Positions 1 through 6,493 of a DNA stretch of 6,493 nucleotides are shown here, piece after piece. The stretch comes from Melaminivora alkalimesophila (lineage in GTDB: Bacteria; Pseudomonadota; Gammaproteobacteria; Burkholderiales; Burkholderiaceae_C). Each line of letters starts with the position of its first letter. Within the stretch, counting starts at the first letter, position 1. Made by a program: the position numbers and the translations under genes. The DNA is taken from assembly GCF_000282995.1 (NCBI RefSeq), contig NZ_ALEE01000705.1, positions 1-6,493 on the forward strand. Direction: 5' to 3'. The notes beneath the pieces are model-generated. The model worked only from the letters and a program-made list of their open reading frames with translations, had not been told where the DNA came from and did not search any database.

Positions 1-74
1 GCTGCAGGGCCTGCCGGCGGCGCCTATGATGTGCGTTCGGCCCGGTGCGCGGCGCCGGCCCTGAGGAGGACACC
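1..74. other. Region upstream of msrA, possible end of a preceding gene
   Basis: Too short to identify. The + strand frame beginning at base 1 stays open to a TGA at 76-78, which would overlap the msrA start as ATGA. The frame beginning at base 2 ends at a TGA at 62-64. Either could be the tail of an upstream gene, or neither. Bases 64-70 (AGGAGGA) form the msrA ribosome binding site. No clear promoter is seen. Confidence 0.25.
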
Positions 75-632
75 ATGAGCAGCCCTGAGCAGCAGATACA
101 GACCATCACCCTTGGCGGCGGGTGCTTCTGGTGCACGGAGGCCGTCTTCAGGCGCGTGCGCGGCGTGCACGAGGTGCAAAGCGGCTATGCGAACGGCCAC
201 GTCGCCCATCCAAGCTACGAACAGGTGTGCCGAGGCGACACCGGCCACGCGGAGGTCGTGCGCGTGCGCTTCGATCCGCAGGAGATCAGCGTCGGGCAGA
301 TCCTGGAAATCTTCTTCGCGACCCATGACCCGACGACGCCCAACCGGCAGGGCAACGACGTGGGACCGCAATACCGCAGCGCCATCTACTACAGCGACGA
401 GGCCCATCGCCAGGTGGCGGAGGAGGTGTTGCGCCGGATCGAGCGCGAGGGCCTGTTCGATGCGCCGGTGGTGACCGAGCTGCAGCCGCTGCAAAGCTTC
501 TGGCCGGCCGAGGACTACCACGGGCGCTATTACGACAACAACCCGAGCCAGGGTTACTGCGCCTTCGTCATCGCGCCCAAGCTGGAGAAATTCCGCCAGA
601 CCTTCCGCGAGCACCTCAAGCCCGGCGCCTGA
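75..632 (+). CDS. msrA: Peptide-methionine (S)-S-oxide reductase MsrA
   Basis: This cytoplasmic repair enzyme reduces the S-epimer of methionine sulfoxide, free or in proteins, back to methionine, with thioredoxin as the usual electron donor. The predicted protein has 185 residues, normal for a short bacterial MsrA. The signature GGGCFWCTE lies at residues 14-22, with Cys17 as the nucleophile; the family motif is GCFW followed by G, C or another small residue. Other family blocks are GYANGHVAHPSYEQVC near residues 36-51, the THDPTTPNRQGNDVGPQYRS block in the middle, and GYC near the end, where Cys162 is the likely resolving cysteine. The ATG at 75 was chosen over an in-frame ATG at 45 because AGGAGGA lies 4 bases upstream and the conserved domain begins almost at once. 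The gene converges with pdxH, 27 bases downstream. No fused MsrB domain is present. Confidence 0.97.
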   Translation: MSSPEQQIQTITLGGGCFWCTEAVFRRVRGVHEVQSGYANGHVAHPSYEQVCRGDTGHAEVVRVRFDPQEISVGQILEIFFATHDPTTPNRQGNDVGPQYRSAIYYSDEAHRQVAEEVLRRIEREGLFDAPVVTELQPLQSFWPAEDYHGRYYDNNPSQGYCAFVIAPKLEKFRQTFREHLKPGA

Positions 633-659
633 GACGCCGCAGCACGGGGCCCGCGCGGT

Positions 660-1313
660 TCAGGGGGCGAGCCGCTCGCGCAGCCAGTGCCCGTCCTCTC
701 GCCGGTAGCGCAGCCGGTCGTGCAACCGGCTCTTGCGCCCCTGCCAGAATTCCCAGCGGTCGGGCACCAGCCGCAAGCCCCCCCAATGGGGCGGGCGAGG
801 AGGCTGCAGCAGGAACTGCGCGCCGTACCGGGCCGCGTTCGCGACCAGCACGCTGCGCCCCGGGATCACCTGGCTCTGCGGGCTGGCCCAGGCGCCGATG
901 CGCGAATCGAGCGGCCGGCTGCGGTAGTAGGCGTCGCTTTGCGCCTCCTCGACCTTCTCCACCACCCCTTCGATGCGCACCACCCGCTCGAGCTCGACCC
1001 AGTGAAACTGCAGGGCAGCGAAGGGGTTGCCCGCCAGCTCCCGGCCCTTGCGGCTCTGGTAGTTGGTGTACCAGACGATGCCGCGCTCGTCGTAGCCCTT
1101 GATCAGCACCACGCGCGTGCTGGGGCGCAGGTCGCTGCCGACGGTCGCCAGCGTCATGGCGTTGGGCTCGGGCACCTGGGCGGCCAGCGCCTCCTGGAGC
1201 CATTGGTCGAATTGCTGCAAGGGGTCCGGGTGCGAGGCGTTCTCGCCCAGCTCGGCGCGCTCGTAGCTCTTGCGCAGGGCGGCAATGGAGGCCGAAAGGG
1301 GAAGGTCGGTCAT
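660..1313 (-). CDS. pdxH: Pyridoxamine/pyridoxine 5'-phosphate oxidase PdxH
   Basis: This FMN-dependent cytoplasmic enzyme oxidises pyridoxamine or pyridoxine 5'-phosphate to pyridoxal 5'-phosphate, the last step of vitamin B6 synthesis and its salvage. The 217-residue product is close to the E. coli enzyme in length (218). An N-terminal PLxxFxxWLxEA segment (about 31-42) leads into the FMN-binding core. That core includes Arg67 and Lys72 in [13 protein letters not shown], then [10 protein letters not shown] and the [13 protein letters not shown] block. The C-terminus RLHDRLRY...RERLAP matches the family end signature, with Arg196 and His198 at the substrate-binding positions. The start codon overlaps the stop of the upstream ChaC-like gene as ATGA, and only a weak GGAAGG lies some distance upstream. 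Translation is therefore probably coupled. The pairing with a glutathione-degrading enzyme has no obvious metabolic reason. Confidence 0.97.
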   Translation of the reverse strand: MTDLPLSASIAALRKSYERAELGENASHPDPLQQFDQWLQEALAAQVPEPNAMTLATVGSDLRPSTRVVLIKGYDERGIVWYTNYQSRKGRELAGNPFAALQFHWVELERVVRIEGVVEKVEEAQSDAYYRSRPLDSRIGAWASPQSQVIPGRSVLVANAARYGAQFLLQPPRPPHWGGLRLVPDRWEFWQGRKSRLHDRLRYRREDGHWLRERLAP

Positions 1314-1957
1314 GGGCGGATTGTGCCTTCCGCGCGGCGCGCTTCGGGCGCCGGCGCGATGCCATCCGCCGCGCGCGACAGCGCCACCAGCCGGGCCAGG
1401 GCGCGGTCGTGGATGCCCAGGCGCAGCAGCTCGGCGTGCGTGGCTTCGGCGTATTCGCGCGTGCTGCCGTAGATCCCGCGGGCCTCGCGGAAGATGCGTC
1501 GGTACTGCTCGTCGGGCAGCACGCCGGTGTAGCTCGGGTTCTTGCGCGAGAGCGTGAAGGCGAGGGCGCGCACCGGCCCCCGGGCAGTGCGGCATTCCAC
1601 CCACCGCGGGTCGTACACGCCCAGCACCATCTCGCGCTGCCACAGGGGCGGCAGCATCGCCGCCACCTCCGCGCGCTCGATGCGATACGCCATCCCGCGG
1701 CAGCTTCCGCCCGGCAGCATGCCGAACACCAGGCCGGGACACTCGGGGGTTCCGCGATTGACACGGCTCCACATCTTGAGCGCGCGGTGCCAGCCGTGCA
1801 CGGTGGCCGCGCGCCGCTCCGCGAAGGCAAAGTCGGGCCGCCAGATCAGCGAGCCGTAGCCAAAGACCCACAGATCCTCCCGGCCACCCCATTCGGCGAG
1901 GGTGCGCTCCAGCAGCGGGGCGGGGTCGCGCTGGACATGGTGGGCAGCGGAAAGCAT
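1310..1957 (-). CDS. chaC: ChaC-like gamma-glutamylcyclotransferase (glutathione-specific)
   Basis: ChaC-family enzymes cleave glutathione to 5-oxoproline and Cys-Gly in the cytoplasm, lowering the glutathione pool. The predicted product has 215 residues. The cyclotransferase substrate-loop motif VFGYGSLIW is at residues 31-39. It is followed by the ChaC block [21 protein letters not shown] and then LWQREM, in which Glu109 is at the position of the catalytic glutamate. The later [10 protein letters not shown] and [10 protein letters not shown] segments also fit the family. The ATG at 1957 is the first methionine close to the domain; a longer in-frame ORF to 2263 would run across the divergent OmpA-domain gene and is not credible. 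The region before the start has no strong Shine-Dalgarno sequence. The gene leads a two-gene unit with pdxH. Bacterial ChaC substrates are less well tested than eukaryotic ones, so the exact substrate is inferred from the family. Confidence 0.92.
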   Translation of the reverse strand: MLSAAHHVQRDPAPLLERTLAEWGGREDLWVFGYGSLIWRPDFAFAERRAATVHGWHRALKMWSRVNRGTPECPGLVFGMLPGGSCRGMAYRIERAEVAAMLPPLWQREMVLGVYDPRWVECRTARGPVRALAFTLSRKNPSYTGVLPDEQYRRIFREARGIYGSTREYAEATHAELLRLGIHDRALARLVALSRAADGIAPAPEARRAEGTIRP

Positions 1958-2021
1958 GGCGGGGGACTCTACAATCGACGGGTTTTGTCCAACATTCGGA
2001 TTATTCACGGGAGTGCGCATC
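1958..2021. promoter_or_regulatory. Divergent intergenic region, candidate promoters for the ChaC-like and OmpA-domain genes
   Basis: These 64 bases must serve both divergent starts. On the + strand, TACAAT at 1970-1975 is a good -10 match (5 of 6) and would start a transcript near 1982, giving about 40 bases of leader before the OmpA-domain gene. No convincing -35 lies at the right distance. GGGAG at 2009-2013, 8 bases before the ATG, is its ribosome binding site. On the - strand, TTGGAC (1990 down to 1985) could be a -35 for the ChaC-like gene, but no matching -10 is clear. Confidence 0.35.
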
Positions 2022-2561
2022 ATGTCCTTCAACAGCTCCGATGACGACGGCCAGCAGCGCTTCGCCCTCGGGTTCCTGACCATCCTGATTGCCCTGGTGG
2101 TGTCGACCGTCGTCGGCGTGGTGGTGTACCAGCGGGGCATGGCCCGCGCGCCCGCGGCAGCGCCCATGCTGGCCGGCACCGACGCTGCCCCCGTGGCCGC
2201 TGCGGCACCGGGCGTGGTCGTGACCGAGGAAGCCTCGGTGGTGGTGGAGGGCGGGGTGGTCAAGTTCTACTTCGCCTCCGGCAGCGCCGCCCTGGCGCCC
2301 GGCGCGGCCGAGGCCCTCGCGGATGTCGCGCGCGGCGCAGGCGAGCAGGGGCGCACGGCCCTGGTCTCAGGCTACCACGACGCCACCGGCGATGCAGCCC
2401 TGAACGCCGAACTCGCCAAGCAGCGGGCGATGGCGGTGCGCGATGCACTGCTGGAGCTGGGCGTGCCGGCAGAGAGGGTGGAGCTACGCAAACCCGAGGT
2501 CACGCAGGCCGACGGCGACAACGCCGAGGCGCGGCGCGTCGAGGTGGTGCTCGCCCCCTGA
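2022..2561 (+). CDS. Membrane-anchored OmpA-family (peptidoglycan-binding) protein
   Basis: The product has 179 residues and is not an OmpA porin, because it has no beta-barrel. A short acidic, polar N-terminus (SSDDDGQQ) precedes one hydrophobic helix at about residues 14-36. Next comes an Ala/Pro/Val-rich linker to about residue 75, then an OmpA C-terminal-type domain beginning at VVKFYFASGSAAL. In the ligand loop, Asp120 (GYHDATGD) and Arg135 (LAKQRA) keep the 15-residue spacing of the peptidoglycan-binding Asp and Arg of OmpA, so cell-wall binding is plausible. The likely topology is one inner-membrane helix with the domain in the periplasm, though an uncleaved signal anchor and a cleaved signal are hard to tell apart. 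The start at 2022 is supported by GGGAG 8 bases upstream. Similar small OmpA-domain proteins occur in Burkholderiales; their cellular role is not known to me. It appears monocistronic. Confidence 0.85.
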   Translation: MSFNSSDDDGQQRFALGFLTILIALVVSTVVGVVVYQRGMARAPAAAPMLAGTDAAPVAAAAPGVVVTEEASVVVEGGVVKFYFASGSAALAPGAAEALADVARGAGEQGRTALVSGYHDATGDAALNAELAKQRAMAVRDALLELGVPAERVELRKPEVTQADGDNAEARRVEVVLAP

Positions 2562-2716
2562 GCGGCGGCGCCTGCGTGCCCGGTCAGGGCAGGGCAGGCC
2601 GCGCGGTGGCACATCGAATACCCGCCACCGGACTGCCGCCATGGGGGGCGGCGTAACATGGGGCGGGTCGACCGGTGCCATGGCGCGCCGGCCACCGCCG
2701 ACAGGAGCCCAGCCCC
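2562..2716. other. Intergenic stretch with two hairpins before edd
   Basis: No gene is seen. A perfect 7-base inverted repeat (CGGTGGC at 2604-2610, GCCACCG at 2624-2630) is followed by a second, GCCGCC at 2635-2640 with GGCGGC at 2647-2652 around a six-base loop. Neither is followed by a T-run, so they are poor intrinsic terminators for the OmpA-domain gene. They could be an attenuator-like or mRNA-stability structure in the edd leader, or chance pairing in GC-rich DNA. AGGAG at 2703-2707 is the edd ribosome binding site. TAACAT at 2654-2659 is a weak -10 candidate with no -35. Confidence 0.4.
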
Positions 2717-4561
<1,845 letters not shown>

Positions 4562-4569
4562 TGGTGTCG

Positions 4570-4616
4570 GCCGCACGGCGCGGTGTGCGGCGCAGGCGTT
4601 GGCCGAGAGCCGGCCA
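4570..4616. terminator. Weak candidate bidirectional terminator between edd and gloA
   Basis: Two hairpins lie between the convergent stops: GCCGCAC (4570-4576) with GTGCGGC (4585-4591), loop 8, and TGGCC (4600-4604) with GGCCA (4612-4616), loop 7. The location between converging genes fits termination in both directions. Neither strand shows a T-run after the stems, so an intrinsic terminator is not certain and Rho-dependent ending is equally possible. Confidence 0.3.
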
Positions 4617-4619
4617 GGC

Positions 4620-5036
4620 TCAGCGCAGGCCGGTGCCGGCGCCGATGTCGTCCTTGCGCTCGATCAGTTCGATCTTGTAGCCGTCCGGGTCCGTGACGAA
4701 GGCGATGACCGTGGTCCCGCCCTTGACCGGCCCGGCTTCGCGCGTGACCTTGCCGCCGGCCGCCTTGATGCGTTCGCAGGCAGCATAGGCATCCGGCACG
4801 CCGATGGCGATGTGGCCGTAGGCGGTGCCCATCTCGTAGCGGTCCACGCCCCAGTTGTAGGTCAGCTCGAGTTCGGCCTGGCCGGGGTTGCCCCCGTCGA
4901 AGCCCAGAAAGGCCAGCGAGTACTTGTACTCGGGGTTCTCGGAGGTGCGCAGCAGCTGCATGCCGAGCACCTTGGTGTAGAAGTCGATGGAGCGCTGCAG
5001 GTCGCCCACGCGCAACATGGTATGGAGGAATCGCAT
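4620..5036 (-). CDS. gloA: Lactoylglutathione lyase (glyoxalase I) GloA
   Basis: Glyoxalase I isomerises the hemithioacetal of methylglyoxal and glutathione to S-lactoylglutathione, the first step of cytoplasmic methylglyoxal detoxification. The 138-residue protein begins [16 protein letters not shown], almost identical to the E. coli enzyme, which fixes the start. Two beta-alpha-beta-beta-beta (VOC) modules are present. All four metal ligands are visible: His5, Glu57 (LELTYNW), His75 (YGHIA) and Glu123 (YKIELIE). The short form, without the extra loops of the human-type enzyme, places it with the nickel/cobalt-activated bacterial class. The segment [20 protein letters not shown] is the conserved C-terminal module. 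The Shine-Dalgarno signal is poor, and the leader holds a small hairpin (5059-5071), so translation may be modest or structured. The gene follows the ArsR-family gene on the same strand after 131 bases that seem to hold a terminator and its own promoter. Confidence 0.97.
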   Translation of the reverse strand: MRFLHTMLRVGDLQRSIDFYTKVLGMQLLRTSENPEYKYSLAFLGFDGGNPGQAELELTYNWGVDRYEMGTAYGHIAIGVPDAYAACERIKAAGGKVTREAGPVKGGTTVIAFVTDPDGYKIELIERKDDIGAGTGLR

Positions 5037-5088
5037 GGGGCAATTATGACCTGCGGGGCGCCCTGGGGGCGATGCGTAAAAGATACGA

Positions 5089-5116
5089 TGTATATTATGT
5101 TAAATAACCTCGGCAA
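5089..5116 (-). promoter_or_regulatory. Candidate gloA promoter
   Basis: Bases 5075-5120 form an AT-rich island in GC-rich surroundings, upstream of gloA. Reading the - strand, TTGCCG (5116-5111, 4 of 6 to the -35 consensus) and TATACA (5094-5089, 4 of 6 to the -10) are separated by 16 bases. This would start transcription near 5081, about 45 bases before the gloA ATG. Other AT-rich hexamers nearby are possible, so the exact boxes are uncertain. Confidence 0.35.
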
Positions 5117-5145
5117 AATTCGTGGCGGAAAGGCCTTCCCCCGCC
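5115..5145 (-). terminator. Candidate intrinsic terminator after the ArsR-family gene
   Basis: Read on the - strand, GGC-GG-GGGAA (5145 down to 5136) can pair with TTTCCGCC (5131 down to 5124) around a GGCC loop, with a two-base bulge. ACG and then AATTTT (5120-5115) follow. The hairpin and short T-run lie 23 bases after the repressor's stop, the right place to separate it from gloA. The T-run is short and the stem is bulged, so strength is doubtful. Confidence 0.4.
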
Positions 5146-5167
5146 CCCGCGGCTTCCCCTGCTGCCG

Positions 5168-5545
5168 TCACGCCGCTCCCGGCGCGGGCCGTTCGGGCGC
5201 CCCAGCCGCACCCGCACGGCCAAACAGTGCGCTGTCCTGGGCGCGTTGCTCGAACTGGCGCGCCAGCGTGTCGCACACCAGATCGCACAGGGCATCGATG
5301 GTCGCGTCGGCAATGCGGTAGTAGACGCTGGTGCCGCGGCTCTCGCGCGCGACCATGCCTTGCTGCGCGAGCAGCGCTAGGTGTTTGGATGCGTTGGCCG
5401 TGGTGCAGCCGCATGCGCGCGCCAGCTCGCCGACGTTGCGCTCGCCGCCTCGCAGCAGGTTGATCAGCTGCAGGCGCGTCGGCTCGGACAAGGCCTGGAA
5501 GTACGCGGCAATGTGCTCCAGGGCTTCGGGGGGCAACTCCCTCAT
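5168..5545 (-). CDS. ArsR/SmtB-family transcriptional repressor
   Basis: This is a small dimeric winged-helix repressor, expected to bind the shared operator and repress both itself and the divergent efflux gene until a ligand releases it. The protein has 125 residues. An N-terminal helix (YFQALSEPTRLQLINLL, 15-31) is typical of the family. The helix-turn-helix spans about residues 37-59 (VGELARACGC...NASKHLALL), the wing RESRGTSVYYRI is at 67-78, and the C-terminal dimer helix follows. Possible sensing cysteines are Cys45 and Cys47 (CGC) next to the recognition helix, and Cys87 and Cys91 (LCDLVC) in the dimer helix. The classical ELCVCDL arsenic box is absent, because alanines occupy the aligned positions. 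The Ala/Gly/Pro-rich tail after about 105 looks disordered. AAGGGAGG lies 5 bases before the ATG. The inducer cannot be named from sequence; metal, arsenical or thiol-reactive compounds are possible. Confidence 0.92.
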   Translation of the reverse strand: MRELPPEALEHIAAYFQALSEPTRLQLINLLRGGERNVGELARACGCTTANASKHLALLAQQGMVARESRGTSVYYRIADATIDALCDLVCDTLARQFEQRAQDSALFGRAGAAGAPERPAPGAA

Positions 5546-5592
5546 GCGGCCCTCCCTTCAACGAAATCGCAGGTGTGGTGCATGTCAGACAT
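5542..5592 (-). other. Possible 16-codon leader ORF overlapping the repressor start (ATGA)
   Basis: A short ORF encoding MSDMHHTCDFVEGRAA runs from an ATG at 5592 to a TGA at 5544-5542, whose first two bases are the TG of the repressor ATG (ATGA overlap). It has no Shine-Dalgarno sequence of its own. It contains a His-His-Thr-Cys cluster. It may be chance, since the region also carries the repressor's ribosome binding site, but exact ATGA coupling is worth noting. Confidence 0.15.
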
Positions 5593-5604
5593 TTTAAGGC
5601 TTGC

Positions 5605-5633
5605 TTGACTATTTAACTGTTTAGTTAAAAAAT
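5605..5633 (+). promoter_or_regulatory. Candidate promoter of the efflux adaptor gene
   Basis: TTGACT at 5605-5610 matches the -35 consensus in 5 of 6 bases. Seventeen bases on, AAAAAT at 5628-5633 matches the -10 in 4 of 6. The start of transcription would fall at about 5640, the A of the adaptor start codon. The inner palindrome fills the space between the two boxes, the usual position for an ArsR-family repressor to block RNA polymerase. The -10 is weak. Confidence 0.4.
5612..5629. promoter_or_regulatory. Probable ArsR-family operator, perfect 7-4-7 palindrome
   Basis: TTTAACT-GTTT-AGTTAAA is a perfect inverted repeat of 18 bases in the divergent space between the repressor and the efflux adaptor, inside the candidate adaptor promoter. 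AT-rich dyads of this kind are typical ArsR/SmtB binding sites. Assignment to this repressor is inferred from position and symmetry. Confidence 0.65.
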
Positions 5634-5639
5634 GTCTGC

Positions 5640-6493
5640 ATGTTCTGTCCTGCTTTACCCCTCGTCCCGAGGCGCACACTGGAAGTGCTGGCCGCTGCGG
5701 CGCTGGCGGCTTCCGGCAGCGTCGCCCTTGCCCAGGCACAGGCGTTGGCCTCGATCCAGGTCCGGCCCGGTCCTGTCGCCCAGATGCACGCAGCCGATGG
5801 CGTCGTCGAAGCCGTGCGTGACACCACGGTGTCTACCCAGGTGGCCGGCGCGGTGGTGCAGGTGCTGGTGCGTGTCGGCGACCGCGTGCAGGCCGGGCAG
5901 GAATTGCTGCGCCTCGATGCCCAGCCGGCCCGGCAAAGTGCTGCCGCCAGCGCCGCCCAGGTCGATGCGGCCCGCACCCAGGCCCAGCTGGCCGACAGCG
6001 AGCTGGCGCGGCAAAGGCAGCTGTTCGCCCGCCAATACATCAGCCAGGCCGGACTGGAGCGCGCCCAGGCGCAGGCGCAGGCAGCCCACGCCCAGGTGCG
6101 CGCCCTGCAGGCCCAGGCCAGCGCCGCCGCAGCGCAGGCCAGCCTGCACATCGTGCGCGCGCCCTACTCCGGCATCGTCAGCGAGCTGCCGGTGGCCCTG
6201 GGCGACATGGCCACGCCCGGACGCCCACTGCTGCGCCTGTACGACCCGGCAGCCCTGCGCATCACGGTCAGCGTGCCCCAGACGCTGCAGCTGGCGGACG
6301 CATCCGCCACGCCTGCCGCATCTGCCCAGTGGGAAATACCCAGCCTCACAGGTGCCCGGGCCAGCGTCTCCCTGGCCGACATCCAGCGCCTGCCCACCAT
6401 CGACCGCAGCACCCACACCGCGCAATGGCGTCTGCCCCTGCCTGCCGACCTGGGCGGCGCAGCGCCCGGCATGTTTGCCCGGCTGTGGCTGCC
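5640..6493 (+). CDS. RND-type efflux periplasmic adaptor (membrane fusion protein), 5' part
   Basis: The adaptor links an inner-membrane RND pump to an outer-membrane channel in the periplasm. The reading frame has no stop and leaves the window after 284 codons, so the gene is incomplete. A Sec-type signal peptide is visible: RR at 11-12, a hydrophobic stretch 16-31 and a likely cut after ALA or AQA at 31-33. There is no lipobox, so it is not the lipoprotein type. The first half of the lipoyl (biotinyl-like) domain is at about 53-95 (VSTQVAGAVVQVLVRVGDRVQAGQ pattern). An Ala/Gln-rich coiled-coil hairpin covers about 97-168, and the second lipoyl half (IVRAPYSGIV) starts at 171. A beta-barrel region begins near YDPAALRI at 201-208. 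The ATG at 5640 is the first in frame, since a TAG lies at 5622. No Shine-Dalgarno sequence precedes it. The divergent ArsR-family gene suggests induction by its ligand; substrate unknown. Confidence 0.9.
   Translation, partial: MFCPALPLVPRRTLEVLAAAALAASGSVALAQAQALASIQVRPGPVAQMHAADGVVEAVRDTTVSTQVAGAVVQVLVRVGDRVQAGQELLRLDAQPARQSAAASAAQVDAARTQAQLADSELARQRQLFARQYISQAGLERAQAQAQAAHAQVRALQAQASAAAAQASLHIVRAPYSGIVSELPVALGDMATPGRPLLRLYDPAALRITVSVPQTLQLADASATPAASAQWEIPSLTGARASVSLADIQRLPTIDRSTHTAQWRLPLPADLGGAAPGMFARLWL

Larger units (their letters stand above)
5581..5642. repeat. Outer imperfect inverted repeat spanning the divergent control region
   Basis: CAGACATTTT (5586-5595) is exactly complementary in reverse to AAAATGTCTG (5629-5638). 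CATG blocks lie outside both arms (5581-5584 and 5639-5642) with a one-base offset on the left. Both strands therefore read AAAATGTCTG followed by CATG. On the + strand that CATG contains the adaptor start codon. The arms are not concentric with the inner 7-4-7 repeat (midpoints near 5612 and 5620). Confidence 0.7.

Noticed and set aside
24..614. A 196-codon - strand frame opposite msrA
   Set aside because: It is the antisense shadow of a clear MsrA with all catalytic motifs.
616..1830. Long - strand frames with Arg/Ala-rich products over pdxH and the ChaC-like gene, and + strand frames opposite them
   Set aside because: They are shadow frames; PdxH and ChaC motifs are intact in the assigned frames.
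1932..1975. TGGACA (1932-1937) with TACAAT (1970-1975) as a matched promoter
   Set aside because: The spacer is 32 bases, far too long for a sigma-70 promoter. Only the -10-like box is kept as a possibility.
2675..2716. Earlier in-frame ATG at 2675 as the edd start
   Set aside because: It has no ribosome binding site. The ATG at 2717 has AGGAG at good spacing and fits the family N-terminus.
5632..5660. ATG at 5632 as the start of the divergent + strand gene
   Set aside because: It is in a different frame from the adaptor coding sequence and gives no recognisable protein.
5670..5690. Twin-arginine (Tat) signal in the efflux adaptor (PRRTLEV)
   Set aside because: The motif lacks the usual Ser/Thr before RR and has Glu at a position that is usually hydrophobic or Lys. 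RND adaptors are normally exported by Sec, so a Sec signal is the simpler reading.
6040..6145. Repetitive CAGGC/GCCCAGG-type sequence resembling a tandem repeat
   Set aside because: It is explained by Ala/Gln codons of the adaptor coiled coil. The units are irregular and stay in frame.
5655..6425. A 256-codon open frame on the - strand opposite the efflux adaptor
   Set aside because: The + strand frame has a signal peptide, lipoyl halves and a coiled coil. The antisense product is low-complexity and has no family resemblance.

Overview
The window is GC-rich, densely coded chromosomal DNA. It most likely comes from a betaproteobacterium of the order Burkholderiales (Comamonadaceae-like). That assignment is an inference from protein resemblance recalled from memory, high-GC codon use and the small membrane-anchored OmpA-domain protein. 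No mobile element, CRISPR array, tRNA or rRNA is visible. Every housekeeping gene looks intact.

Layout, left to right. Positions 1-632 hold msrA (methionine sulfoxide reductase A, + strand) behind a strong Shine-Dalgarno sequence. On the - strand, 660-1957 is a two-gene unit: a ChaC-like gamma-glutamylcyclotransferase followed by pdxH (pyridoxamine 5'-phosphate oxidase), joined by an ATGA stop/start overlap. Divergent from it is a 179-residue membrane-anchored OmpA-domain protein (2022-2561, +). After a 155-base non-coding stretch comes edd (6-phosphogluconate dehydratase, Entner-Doudoroff pathway, 2717-4561, +), with no eda partner in the window. It converges on gloA (glyoxalase I, 4620-5036, -).

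The right end is the most regulatory part. An ArsR-family repressor gene (5168-5545, -) is divergent from the 5' end of a periplasmic adaptor (membrane fusion protein) gene of an RND-type efflux pump. The adaptor gene starts at 5640 and runs off the window. The 94 bases between them are unusually AT-rich. They hold a perfect 7-4-7 inverted repeat, probably the ArsR operator, flanked by a second inverted repeat that puts nearly the same sequence at the start of both divergent units. The adaptor start codon has no Shine-Dalgarno sequence and sits where a plausible promoter would start transcription, so its mRNA may be leaderless. The repressor has CxC and CxxxC cysteine pairs that could sense a metal or thiol-reactive compound.

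Several neighbours share a redox, glutathione and electrophile theme: MsrA repairs oxidised methionine, ChaC degrades glutathione, and GloA uses glutathione to remove methylglyoxal. They lie in separate transcription units, so a joint programme is only a suggestion. I see no convincing novel multi-gene system. The ArsR/efflux control region is the best candidate for follow-up.
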